Part shown: one piece after another, positions 8,303 to 16,698 of the stretch
How the letters are laid out: the number at the start of each line of letters is the position of its first letter
Numbering within the stretch: position 1 is the first letter of the stretch
Source: an uncultured Anaerolineales bacterium
GTDB taxonomy: Bacteria; Chloroflexota; Anaerolineae; Aggregatilineales; Aggregatilineaceae
Assembly: GCA_937135955.1 (NCBI GenBank)
Contig: CAKZOB010000057.1
Span: forward strand, 1-55,039
Direction: 5' to 3'
DNA length: 55,039 bases
The notes under the pieces: model-generated
The model's database searches: none
What the model was told of the DNA's origin: nothing
What the model saw: only the letters and a program-made list of their open reading frames with translations
Translations under genes and position numbers: made by a program

Positions 8303-10041
8303 TGGACTACGGGCGACTGGGAGAACGCCGACGCGGATTTCAGTTTCCCCTGCTGGAGATCGTCTCGTCGTTGCTGCTGCTGGCCGCGATTGTGGTCACC
8401 ATGCTCGAACTGATCGCCTACAGCGAGCAACGTAACTCGCTACCGACCGATCTCACCGTGGCGGGGATCGCTGTGGGCGGCCTCAGCGAACCCGACGCCC
8501 GCGCCCGCTGGGAGAATATCTACCTCAAGCAGCCCATCTATCTGTACTATGGCAGCAGCCCCATTGTGCTCTATCCAGAAGAAATCGGCTTCCGCGTGGC
8601 GAGCGAGGCCATGCTGGCCGAAGCGCGCGATCAAAGCACCCGCGCCCAGGACTTCTGGGCGGGCTTCTGGAACTACCTGGAACGGCGACCGGTCGCTGCC
8701 GTGAGCGTGCCGCTGATCGCCGACTACCCCGCAGGCGCGCTGCGTGACTACCTGGAAGGCATCGCCGCCCGCTATGACGCACGGCCCGGCGGGGCCGCCT
8801 ACAACCTGGATACGCTGACCTTCGGCACGGGCACAGCGGGCAAGCGGCTGGACATAGACGCGGCGATCCCGTTGGTCGAGCGCGCGCTGTTCGATCCCGA
8901 ACCAGCCAACCGCCGCGTGGTGTTGCCCACCATCGAAGTACGTGCCAGCGATCAGGACATGGCCGCACTGCGTCAGGCGATCCTCGACCTGATGGGCCGT
9001 ATGGGCTTTGACTACGACGGCCCGCAGACGCTGGCTTCCGTCTACATCATGGACCTGGCCACCGGTGAGGAGGTTTCCGTCCTGGCCGATGTGGCACACA
9101 GCGCCCGCAGCGTGATCAAAATCCCCATCATGATCAACCTGTTTCGCAAGGAACTGTTGGTCAGCGCCGAGGAAGCCTATCTGCTGGCCGAATCTATTCT
9201 GTGCAGCAACAACTCAGCATCGAACTACCTGATGCAACTGGCCGGAGACGGCGACAGCTTCGAGCCACAACTGCGCGATGGACTGCGCCAGGTGTCGTGC
9301 ACGGCGCAAGAGGTCGGCGCGCAGCACACCTATATCAGCGCTCCGCTCTACGTGGCCGACCGCGCCTACGAATTCGAGGCGGCGGTCTGCCGCCCCTCTA
9401 CCCCGGCCAACACCGCCTATAACGCCAACCCCGATCCCTACGCGCAAACCACCGCCCAGGATATTGGCCTGCTGCTGACGCAGATTTACGACTGCGCCAC
9501 TCGCGATAGCGGGCTGCGGGCCATTTATCCCGACGACATCACGCAGACCGAATGCCAGCAGATGCTGGAACTGCTCAGCGGCAACCGTATCGATCGCCTG
9601 CTGGAACTGGGCCTGCCGCCGGGCACGCGCATCGCTCATAAGAACGGCTGGGGCTTCGAGACCAGCGCCGACGGCGGGATCGTCTTCTCGCCGGGCGGAG
9701 ACTACGTGATCGTGGTCTTCACCTGGGAACAGGACACTGACGGCAATGGCCTGCCCACCCTGCTGAGCTGGGAGGTGATCGAGGAAATCAGCCGCCTGAC
9801 CTACAACTACTTCAATCCCGACGCGCCCTTGCTCACCCGCCGCGAGCCGATCAACCCCTACGGCGCGATCGAGTGCGTGTCGTTCATGTCGCCTGAAGAC
9901 GTGAATCTCAACGACATCAACCAGAACCGCCTGGACGAAAACGGCCTGCCCCTGCCAACGGCCTGCTACGGCGGGGCAGGACACTGCAAACCGTTCGACA
10001 ACTGGGGGCGCGACACACAACAGGGGATATCAGCGCAATAG
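8299..10041 (+). CDS. membrane-anchored class A beta-lactamase/peptidase-fold protein
   Basis: The 580-residue protein has one N-terminal membrane helix (about residues 20-40). A domain of about 170 residues (LTVAGIAVGGLSEPDA onwards) resembles the peptidoglycan-binding-like module seen before VanW or transpeptidase domains. From about residue 215 it is a serine beta-lactamase-like domain. Visible catalytic motifs are SVIK (S271-K274, SxxK), SNN (303-305, in place of SDN) and HKNG (in place of KTG). No class A ExxLN omega-loop motif is seen, so a wall D,D-peptidase or a non-hydrolytic role is as likely as beta-lactam hydrolysis. The start overlaps the Nudix stop by four bases; ATG 8302 is an alternative. 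Its last 12 bases overlap the convergent gene at 10030. Confidence 0.82.
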   Translation: MMDYGRLGERRRGFQFPLLEIVSSLLLLAAIVVTMLELIAYSEQRNSLPTDLTVAGIAVGGLSEPDARARWENIYLKQPIYLYYGSSPIVLYPEEIGFRVASEAMLAEARDQSTRAQDFWAGFWNYLERRPVAAVSVPLIADYPAGALRDYLEGIAARYDARPGGAAYNLDTLTFGTGTAGKRLDIDAAIPLVERALFDPEPANRRVVLPTIEVRASDQDMAALRQAILDLMGRMGFDYDGPQTLASVYIMDLATGEEVSVLADVAHSARSVIKIPIMINLFRKELLVSAEEAYLLAESILCSNNSASNYLMQLAGDGDSFEPQLRDGLRQVSCTAQEVGAQHTYISAPLYVADRAYEFEAAVCRPSTPANTAYNANPDPYAQTTAQDIGLLLTQIYDCATRDSGLRAIYPDDITQTECQQMLELLSGNRIDRLLELGLPPGTRIAHKNGWGFETSADGGIVFSPGGDYVIVVFTWEQDTDGNGLPTLLSWEVIEEISRLTYNYFNPDAPLLTRREPINPYGAIECVSFMSPEDVNLNDINQNRLDENGLPLPTACYGGAGHCKPFDNWGRDTQQGISAQ

Positions 10042-10434
10042 CAGCGTGGCCAGGGCCGCTTCCAGTTGCCCCCGCAGGTCAGCCGCGCCGTGATACACTA
10101 CGGTTGCCGCCGCCAGCCCACCGACCGTGGTGGACGGCTCGGCGCTGACCTGCCGCACATATACAATCGGCTTGCCCAGCGCCGCCGCCATGCCCACCTC
10201 GATGCCCACCCCAATGGCCTTGTAGCTGGCCTCAGCGATCAGCAGATCGGCGGCGCGTACTTCGCGTAGTGTGGTTGCCATCATGGCCGCCGCTTCGTCC
10301 GGGCCAAAGTCGTAGGCGCGCACGAAGACCCGCGCAGTCAATCCCTGTGCTTCCACTGCCGCCGTGATGGCGTCGAGCTGCGGGCCAAGGATTGCCCGGT
10401 GTGCATAACTGACAGAGACAAAAGCGGTGCGCAT
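10030..10434 (-). CDS. nucleoside 2-deoxyribosyltransferase-like protein
   Basis: This 134-residue protein resembles the small nucleoside 2-deoxyribosyltransferase / DNPH1 / TIR-like fold. It opens with a beta strand (AFVSVSYA). It has the central ADLLIAEAS strand where family members carry their nucleophile region, followed by GVGIEVGMAAALGKPIVYV, which matches the conserved GxGxExGxAxALGKP segment. Enzymes of this family cleave or exchange N-glycosidic bonds of deoxynucleosides or nucleotides. Its start lies two bases after the stop of the multi-GAF phosphatase, so it belongs to the partner-switching operon as its last gene. It overlaps the convergent beta-lactamase-fold gene by 12 bases. 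Substrate and link to signalling are unknown. Confidence 0.7.
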   Translation of the reverse strand: MRTAFVSVSYAHRAILGPQLDAITAAVEAQGLTARVFVRAYDFGPDEAAAMMATTLREVRAADLLIAEASYKAIGVGIEVGMAAALGKPIVYVRQVSAEPSTTVGGLAAATVVYHGAADLRGQLEAALATLLLR

Positions 10435-10436
10435 GG

Positions 10437-13400
10437 TCAGCGCCCGAAGGACGGACGGCGAGGGCCGGGCAGGTGCCGTCGCCTGCCCTCGTGTTCGCCG
10501 GGGAGATGTTTAAGCACTACCAGCGTCACGTCGTCGAACTGCGGCTCGTTTTCCACGAAGCGATCCAGGACGCGGATCGTCCCCTGCACGATGTCGTGCG
10601 CGCTGCCCTTGCGCAACGCCGTCACCGTCGCCTGCAACCCCACGATGCCGAACTCAGTGTTGTCGGCGCGATGCGCTTCGGTCGCGCCATCGGTATAGGC
10701 GACCAGCAAGTCGCCGGGATGCAGGGTCACCTCCGCCTCGTGCAAGACAATATCCTGCACCACGCCCAGCGCCAGGCCACGCGTGCTCAGCAATTCGGCG
10801 CTACCGTCAGCGCGTACCAGCAGTGGCGGGTTGTGTCCGGCGCTGCAATACTGCACACGCCCGCTCTGCGTGTCCCATAGCCCATACCAGACCGTCACGA
10901 ACAGGTCGGAATGCGAATCGTGCAGCAGCAGATGGTTGACGCGCCGCAGGGTTTCCACGGGAGTCTGCCGGTTGGAGCCGACCGCGCGCAGCAGGGTGCG
11001 CGACAGCACCATGAACAACGCCGCCGGTACGCCTTTGTCTGCTACGTCGGCGACCACGATCGCCCAGCGATGCTCATCTACCTGGAAGAAGTCGTAGAAA
11101 TCGCCGCCCACCTGTCGCGCCGCGCGATAGTATGCGGCCACGTCCCAGCCGGGCACCTGCGGATACGTGTTGGGCAGGAAGCTGGCCTGAATGGTGCGGG
11201 CCACCTCCAGTTCGCGCTCCAGCCGTTCGGCAGCGGACGCTTCGGCCTGTAGGCGGGCATTTTCCAGCGTCAGGGCTGTCTGATGTGCAATGCCGTTGAG
11301 GATGTTCAGGCGACGTTGATCGAGCAGCCCGCCCAGCGCCGGATGATCTACCAGCATCGCCCCCACCAGGTGCCCGCGCGCGATCAACGGCAGGCCCAGC
11401 AAGGCCGGACTCTCGAACAAAGTATGCAGCGTGGGCGGCATCGCCACCTCGGTGCCCACGCCACACGCCACCGGTTCCGCAGACTGGCACAGTTCCGTCA
11501 CAAAAACGCCGTCGGAGCGCGTCAGCGAGAGTTCGGTGAACCGCGCTTTGTTCTCTGCCGTCAGCCCCCACGACGGCCCGCCGCAGAAACACTCCTCCTG
11601 CGGATTCCACTTCATGATCCCGCAGCGCTCGATGCCCACCAACAGCGGCGTCAGGCGTACCAGCGTCTCCAGGCTCTGGTCGGCGTCTATTTGCGTGTTG
11701 ACCGCCTCGGCGACCTGCAGCAAGGCGGTCGTCACCCATGCTTCTTCCTGCTGCGCCGTGACCAGTTGCGCGCTCTCGATCGCCAGCGCGGCCTGATTGG
11801 CGATACCGCTCACCAACTCGATCTTGCGATTGGTCATCGGGTCGGAATTGTCGCGCGTACCGATCAGCAGCAGGCCGGTCAGTTCCCCCTTGGCAAAGAG
11901 CGGCAGGGCGACCCCCTGGCCAATCTGCACGTCGGGCGGCAGGCTGGCCGGGCGCGGCGTGCTGGAGTCGAACAGAAACGGTTGCCCCGTCTGCCTGATC
12001 TGCGTCAGCGGCGGCCAGCTTTCGGGCGTCAGCACGGAGCCGTGCAGCACTGCAGCGACCGACGGTTCGGCACCGGCGATCTCCACAAATCTGAAAGTGT
12101 CCGGCGCTTCGGCCAGCAGCACAGCGCTCCACTCCACGCCCACCAGCAGCGGCGTGATGCGCGCCACCGTGCTCAGCACTTCTTCCAGCGTGGTCGCGCG
12201 GGCCGTCGCCTCCGCCACCTGCAACAACGCCGTCGAAATCCACGCTTCTTCGCGCTGCGCCATGTAGAGCTGTGCGTTGGTGATGGCGACCGCCGCCTGA
12301 TTGGCAAAAGTAGTGATGATCTCGCGGTCTTCGGGCGTGAAGCGTTCCGGATCGCCCCGCTCCAGGGCCAGATAACCGATGGGCGCGCCCGCAATGGCCA
12401 GTTGCGCGATGATCGCATCGTGCGCGTCGTGCGCGGTGCGATGCAGCCGATGCAGCAGCGCGATCAGACGCTCTTCGTCCAGCTCGCTGGCCGGAATCGC
12501 TTCGGCGTAGATGGTGGGGTCTGGCTCGCTGCCGTTGACGCGCGCTGTCTCGACCTGGAAGCATTCTTCGTCATCGTCCAGCAGCACGATCAGCCCGGCA
12601 TCATAGGGCACCACCCGTTCCAGCCCGATCATGATGTCGTCGAGCACGCTGCTCAGGTCGAGCGACGAGCCGAGCACCGTGCTCAGTTCCCGCAATGTCT
12701 CCGAAAGCATCCGGCGGCGGGCTTCGTTGGCGAAGAGTGTCGCATTGCGCAGGGCAATGGCGATGGTATCGGCCAGCGCCTGCACCAGCGCGAGGTCGTC
12801 CTGGCCGAAGGCGGCGGGCGCGGTGCTCTGAATGTCGAACACGCCCAACACATTCGACCCGATGCGCAAGGGCACGGCCAGTTCGCTGCGCGTGTCTTGC
12901 AGGCCGGGGCCGATCAGGTAATCCGGGTGCGCGCTCACATCGTCGGCGAGCACCGGTTCACCTGTGCGGGCCACACGCGCGATGATGCCCGGCCCGTTCA
13001 GGTCATAGGAGAGCCTTTCCAGCGCCCAACGCCCGCTGTGTACCCCGCTGCCGCTGCGGAAGACCACCCTGTCGCCCGCCCGCAGAAACAGATGCACGCG
13101 CTCGTAACCCAGATACTCGTTGACCAGATCGATCACTTCGTCGAGCAGGTCGTCAATGTCTAGGATCGAAACCAGGGCGCGAGCGACCTCGGTCATGGCA
13201 TTAAGACGCTCGGTTTGCCGGTGCTCGGCGTCGAACGTCTCGGCCTCCTGCAAGGCCAGGGCCAGTTGCCCGGCCAGCGTCTCCAACAGAAAAACGTCGT
13301 CTTCGCCGAAGGCATCAAGCCGGTTGCTCTGCACGTCGAGCACGCCCATCACCCGCTCCTGAGCGATCAGCGGCACGGCGATCTCCGAGCGCGTAGCATC

Positions 13401-14351
13401 GAGCGTGGCCGTCGGCAGATAGTGCTCATCCTGGGCCACATCGGGCGAGACGATCGTGCGCCGATTGGTGACCGCCCAGCCGACCAGCCCCTGGTCAAAG
13501 GTGATGCGCAGTTCTTCGGCAGCGAAGCGGGCATGACTGCTGGCTTTAAGCTGAATAGTCTGGCTGACTTCGTCCACGATGAAGATGTTGACGGCGTAAT
13601 AGCCGAAGGCATCGTGGATCAGGGTGACGATCTGCCGGAACAGATCGGGTAGAGGTTGCGTGGCGGTGATCTGCCGGGATACGTCGTTGATCAGGCGTAG
13701 CTGACGCTCGCGCTCCTGCGTGGCCTCGAATGTCTGCGCGTTGCGGATGGCCCCCGACGCCAGGTTCGCCAGCAACGTCAACAGGCGCATGTCCTCATCG
13801 GTGAAGGCATTGGGTCGTCCGCTCTGCACGGCGATCACCCCCAGGGTGATGCCGCCCGAAATCAACGGGGCGAAGATAGCCGAGCGGGCGGGCCGCGGAG
13901 ACTGATGCGCCGGACGGGCGGGCAGGCTGTCCCATTCGCTCAGGAAATCGCGTACCAGCAGGCCGGTGCCGGTGCGCCGCACCCAACCGATGATCCCCTC
14001 GTCAGCCTTGCCCTCGAAACGTTGAGGGGGCAGGCGCTCCGCGTCGCGCAGCCAGACCTTGATCACATAGTCGTTGCCTTCGAAGAGGCCGATCTGAAAG
14101 TTGCTGGTATCTACGATGCGCGTGGCCTGTTGATAGACGACCTCGCACAGGGCATCTATTTTGAGCTGTACGCTGAGGATGGCATTGCCCACGCCCGCCA
14201 GCACGTCCAGTTCCGGGCTGGGGCGTTCGTGCGACGCCAGGCTGATGCCGCGCTGCCGTCCACGCCAGTAACCGGCGATCAGCCCCAGGCCGACGCCGCC
14301 GACGGCCAGTGTCGCGCCCACCACCATGACCACGATCAGCGTCGTGTCCAT
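10437..14351 (-). CDS. multi-GAF sensor with SpoIIE/RsbU-type PP2C phosphatase
   Basis: The 1304-residue protein has one N-terminal membrane helix and then about six GAF modules in series (approximately 45-205, 220-370, 390-545, 560-695, 700-870 and 880-1050). The C-terminal SpoIIE/PP2C phosphatase spans about 1065-1270. In it, ARQVGGDFYDFF, VVADVADKGVPAALFM and YTDGATEA give the metal-binding aspartates. Such phosphatases dephosphorylate a STAS antagonist in response to signals sensed by GAF domains. The two STAS genes just upstream are the obvious substrates. The open frame starts at 14357 with GTG, but ATG 14351 is placed better after GGGGTGG. It is the third gene of a four-gene operon and is much larger than a usual RsbU. 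Confidence 0.88.
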   Translation of the reverse strand: MDTTLIVVMVVGATLAVGGVGLGLIAGYWRGRQRGISLASHERPSPELDVLAGVGNAILSVQLKIDALCEVVYQQATRIVDTSNFQIGLFEGNDYVIKVWLRDAERLPPQRFEGKADEGIIGWVRRTGTGLLVRDFLSEWDSLPARPAHQSPRPARSAIFAPLISGGITLGVIAVQSGRPNAFTDEDMRLLTLLANLASGAIRNAQTFEATQERERQLRLINDVSRQITATQPLPDLFRQIVTLIHDAFGYYAVNIFIVDEVSQTIQLKASSHARFAAEELRITFDQGLVGWAVTNRRTIVSPDVAQDEHYLPTATLDATRSEIAVPLIAQERVMGVLDVQSNRLDAFGEDDVFLLETLAGQLALALQEAETFDAEHRQTERLNAMTEVARALVSILDIDDLLDEVIDLVNEYLGYERVHLFLRAGDRVVFRSGSGVHSGRWALERLSYDLNGPGIIARVARTGEPVLADDVSAHPDYLIGPGLQDTRSELAVPLRIGSNVLGVFDIQSTAPAAFGQDDLALVQALADTIAIALRNATLFANEARRRMLSETLRELSTVLGSSLDLSSVLDDIMIGLERVVPYDAGLIVLLDDDEECFQVETARVNGSEPDPTIYAEAIPASELDEERLIALLHRLHRTAHDAHDAIIAQLAIAGAPIGYLALERGDPERFTPEDREIITTFANQAAVAITNAQLYMAQREEAWISTALLQVAEATARATTLEEVLSTVARITPLLVGVEWSAVLLAEAPDTFRFVEIAGAEPSVAAVLHGSVLTPESWPPLTQIRQTGQPFLFDSSTPRPASLPPDVQIGQGVALPLFAKGELTGLLLIGTRDNSDPMTNRKIELVSGIANQAALAIESAQLVTAQQEEAWVTTALLQVAEAVNTQIDADQSLETLVRLTPLLVGIERCGIMKWNPQEECFCGGPSWGLTAENKARFTELSLTRSDGVFVTELCQSAEPVACGVGTEVAMPPTLHTLFESPALLGLPLIARGHLVGAMLVDHPALGGLLDQRRLNILNGIAHQTALTLENARLQAEASAAERLERELEVARTIQASFLPNTYPQVPGWDVAAYYRAARQVGGDFYDFFQVDEHRWAIVVADVADKGVPAALFMVLSRTLLRAVGSNRQTPVETLRRVNHLLLHDSHSDLFVTVWYGLWDTQSGRVQYCSAGHNPPLLVRADGSAELLSTRGLALGVVQDIVLHEAEVTLHPGDLLVAYTDGATEAHRADNTEFGIVGLQATVTALRKGSAHDIVQGTIRVLDRFVENEPQFDDVTLVVLKHLPGEHEGRRRHLPGPRRPSFGR

Positions 14352-14396
14352 CGGCACACCACCCCTGCGTATCAGATCGCCAGTCGGGTAGACCAG

Positions 14397-15206
14397 TTAC
14401 CGTTTGGCAGGGCGAGCGGCGAGGGCGCTGTCGAGATCGGGATAGACGTGGAAGAGCATATCGAAGCCCACCGTCTCGAAAATCTCGACCAGGCGAGGTT
14501 GTAGCCCGCTGAGGATGACATCGCCGTGCTGGTCGCGCGCCCGCCGCCAGGCCGCCACCAGCACCTTCAGCCCGCTGCTGGCAATGTATTCGACATCCGC
14601 CATATCCACGAAAAGCCAGGTCTTGCCGCTGCTCAACTGCGCTTCCAGCGTGCGCTCCAGTTGCGGGCTGTTGTTGCTATCCAGCCGCCCCGACGGCATG
14701 ACGATCGCCGTCTGGCTATCCAGGTCGCGCGTGGGGAACAGGGTAGCATCTGCCGGAGCAGATCCCCGTGCGCCAGCCAGGGCGGGAATATGTTTGACCA
14801 GCGTCAGCCGGTTGCGGTTGCCAATACGTTCGTAGCGGACGTCATCCATCAGTTTGCGGATGAAGTAGATGCCCCAGCCGCCCGGCTCGCGACTGTCGAG
14901 CGGCTCAGTAGGGTCGGGCGCCTCGTGCGTTAGCGGGTTGAAAGCCGGGCTATCGTCCTCGATGATGATCACAAAGCGGTCGGCAGTGGCTTGGCAGCTC
15001 AGTTCGATGGTGTTGCCTTCGTCGCGGAAGCCATAACCGTGCTCGATAACATTGGTCAGCGCCTCGTCAACGGCCATCTGGCAGTGGTAAATGGCCCGTT
15101 CGTCCAGTCCGGCCCGCTCCGCCGCCTCGACGACAAAGTCACAGGCTCGCCGGACTTCTTCCAGGCGCGCGCCGATGGCCAGGCGACTTGTAGCGGTCTC
15201 AGACAT
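14397..15206 (-). CDS. RsbW-like anti-sigma kinase fused to a STAS antagonist domain
   Basis: The 269-residue protein joins two halves that are normally separate partners. Residues 1-140 are a HATPase_c_2 (RsbW/SpoIIAB-like) serine kinase, with the N-box in DEALTNVIEHGY, an EDDSPAFNP segment and a glycine-rich GGWGIYFIRKLMDDV lid. Residues 160-265 are a STAS domain with the VEYIASSGLKVL motif, whose serines (210/211) are the expected phosphorylation site. In known systems the kinase phosphorylates the STAS protein and binds the sigma factor or another target. Fusion suggests self-regulation or a scaffold. ATG 15206 is chosen because GAGGAG lies eight bases upstream; the frame is open to 15263. 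It lies between a free STAS gene and the phosphatase gene. Confidence 0.85.
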   Translation of the reverse strand: MSETATSRLAIGARLEEVRRACDFVVEAAERAGLDERAIYHCQMAVDEALTNVIEHGYGFRDEGNTIELSCQATADRFVIIIEDDSPAFNPLTHEAPDPTEPLDSREPGGWGIYFIRKLMDDVRYERIGNRNRLTLVKHIPALAGARGSAPADATLFPTRDLDSQTAIVMPSGRLDSNNSPQLERTLEAQLSSGKTWLFVDMADVEYIASSGLKVLVAAWRRARDQHGDVILSGLQPRLVEIFETVGFDMLFHVYPDLDSALAARPAKR

Positions 15207-15259
15207 GAGACTCCTCGATAGAAGGGATAACGGCAGCCAGCGCCTGCCCGGTTCCACGC

Positions 15260-15598
15260 TCAAAAGCTGCCAACAGCTTCAACCTGGGTGGGGTAGATTT
15301 CGAACACTGAGTCCAGGCCGGCCAGTTCCAGCACCTCGCGCACGCGCTCCGACGGATTGGCGATGCGCAGGTCGCCCCCCACACGCTTGACACGCTTGAG
15401 AATGCGCACCATCTCGCGCAGACCGGCGCTGCTCATATACTCCACGCCGCTCAGGTCGAGCACCAGGTTGCTTTTGCCGTCGTCAACCGCCCTGTCCATC
15501 GCCGTACCGAGTTCGGTGGCGTTGGTGCTATCTACGCGCCCGATCACCTCAAAAAGCTGGACGCGCCGCATCTCCGAGACGTTGATCTCCATCACCAT
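15260..15598 (-). CDS. STAS-domain anti-sigma factor antagonist
   Basis: This is a compact 112-residue STAS protein of the RsbV/SpoIIAA type. The signature VEYMSSAGLREM places the phosphorylatable serine at residue 56 or 57, and strands and helices fill the whole length. In partner switching the unphosphorylated form binds the RsbW-like kinase and frees its target. It leads the operon and is followed 53 bases later by the kinase-STAS fusion and then the phosphatase, so all three activities of the switch are encoded together. ATG 15598 follows AAAGGAG by about nine bases; an upstream open frame to 15742 has no such site. Its promoter overlaps a long palindrome (15619-15642). No sigma factor gene is visible nearby, so the final target is unknown. 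Confidence 0.9.
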   Translation of the reverse strand: MVMEINVSEMRRVQLFEVIGRVDSTNATELGTAMDRAVDDGKSNLVLDLSGVEYMSSAGLREMVRILKRVKRVGGDLRIANPSERVREVLELAGLDSVFEIYPTQVEAVGSF

Positions 15599-15618
15599 CG
15601 CTGACAGCTCCTTTCGTT

Positions 15619-15642
15619 GAGTGTGGGGATTATACCACACTC
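15619..15642 (-). promoter_or_regulatory. palindromic operator over an extended -10 promoter of the partner-switching operon
   Basis: GAGTGTGG (15619-15626) and CCACACTC (15635-15642) form a perfect 8-bp inverted repeat with an 8-base spacer. On the reverse strand TGGTATAAT (15637-15629), an extended -10 element, lies inside it. A protein bound to the palindrome would cover the promoter. Initiation near 15622 would leave a leader of about 24 bases. Confidence 0.6.
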
Positions 15643-15663
15643 CGCCCGCCATGACGCGACGAG

Positions 15664-15691
15664 TTGCACCTTTGGCCCGGCGCATTATGAT
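15664..15691 (+). promoter_or_regulatory. promoter of the membrane protein gene at 15727
   Basis: TTGCAC (15664-15669), a 16-base spacer and TATGAT (15686-15691) precede the rightward gene, with initiation expected near 15698. The ribosome binding site AAGGAAGG follows. Confidence 0.45.
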
Positions 15692-15726
15692 TCGAAGCGC
15701 AGCAAGATCGGCAAGGAAGGCTCCCC

Positions 15727-16698
15727 ATGCCATACCGGACACGCAGAACGCTCTGGGCGCTGGCCCTGACCGGCATCGCGCTCTATACTTGGCAATCCGC
15801 CCTGGCCGAAGCGGATAGCCTGACGGCGCGCTACGCAGTCGCCATGCTGATCACGGCTGGTGCGGCATGGTGGGCTGGCCACGGGACTTTGCCGCGACGC
15901 CCTTCCCCTCCCCCAGAACCGACCGTCCTGGCGCTGGCAGGCCTGGCTACCCTCAGCCTGTGGGCGGCGATCTGGTGGCTGATGGACGTCACCAACTACC
16001 TGTTGCAACAGGCTGTCGGGCCGCCCGACTGGCCGCGCTCAATCGTCGTGCTGAACGACCCGCTTTTGGGCCTGCGCCTGAACCCGCTCGCCTACGAACT
16101 GAGCGTGCTGTTCGCCGTCGTGCTGCTGCCGCTGGCGCAGGGCTGGTTGCTCTGGGGACGGGTACAGCCAGCGCTGACCGCCCGCCTGGGAGCGCGCCGC
16201 GCCCTGCCCACTGTGTCGTTGCTGGGCGGGGCCTTGCTGACGCTCTCCGCCACGCAGGGAGTGACCCCCGCTCTGCCCGGTGGCATAGCCGCCCTGCCCG
16301 GCTATGTCCTGCTGGCGCTGATCGCCGCGCTGACGGCACACCTGTCTGGCTGGACAGGGACAGGTGTCGTGGCTCACGCTTCTTTCGCCTACGCTTCGTT
16401 CGCCTGGCAAGATGAGCTGTTCCGAGCTTTCCTCGGCGTGGATTATCTCGATCCGCGCTGGCTGACGGTGATTGTCCTGGGCCTGCTAGGGGCAGTGTTG
16501 TGCCTGCAGATCATGCGTTTTCGCGGTCAGCGCCCTTCTCCGCCGCAGCCCTCGCCCCGTGCTCTGGGTCGCGCTGACTGGTGGCCGCTGCTCCTGCTGA
16601 CGATCGCCGTGATCGCGCTGATCGCCCGTGACCTGTCCACCCGGCACCACGAAGCGCAAGGCCGCTCTCTGCCGGCAGCCTCACAGACGACGCAATAG
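15727..16698 (+). CDS. multi-pass membrane protein, possibly a degenerate CPBP-family member
   Basis: The 323-residue protein has about seven or eight hydrophobic segments and a basic, Pro-rich loop near residues 57-63. The segment VLLPLAQGWLLWGRVQPALTAR has the layout of the first motif of CPBP (Abi, type II CAAX protease-like) proteins. The paired glutamates of EExxxR are absent, and only the arginine side of the pattern remains. A later TGTGVVAHASFAYASF segment fits the position of their C-terminal histidine helix. If the relation is right it has probably lost protease activity. It reads away from the partner-switching operon and overlaps the convergent SH3 gene by 18 bases. Start ATG follows AAGGAAGG. 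Function is unknown. Confidence 0.6.
   Translation: MPYRTRRTLWALALTGIALYTWQSALAEADSLTARYAVAMLITAGAAWWAGHGTLPRRPSPPPEPTVLALAGLATLSLWAAIWWLMDVTNYLLQQAVGPPDWPRSIVVLNDPLLGLRLNPLAYELSVLFAVVLLPLAQGWLLWGRVQPALTARLGARRALPTVSLLGGALLTLSATQGVTPALPGGIAALPGYVLLALIAALTAHLSGWTGTGVVAHASFAYASFAWQDELFRAFLGVDYLDPRWLTVIVLGLLGAVLCLQIMRFRGQRPSPPQPSPRALGRADWWPLLLLTIAVIALIARDLSTRHHEAQGRSLPAASQTTQ

Noticed and set aside
8299-10041. Call as a true class A beta-lactamase
   Set aside because: The SxxK, SDN-like and KTG-like motifs are present, but the omega-loop ExxLN is not seen and the protein is membrane-anchored with an extra domain, so a resistance claim is not supported.
11283-13163. 626-residue rightward open frame
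   Set aside because: It is antisense to the multi-GAF phosphatase and its translation is rich in Arg/Gln/His without any domain.
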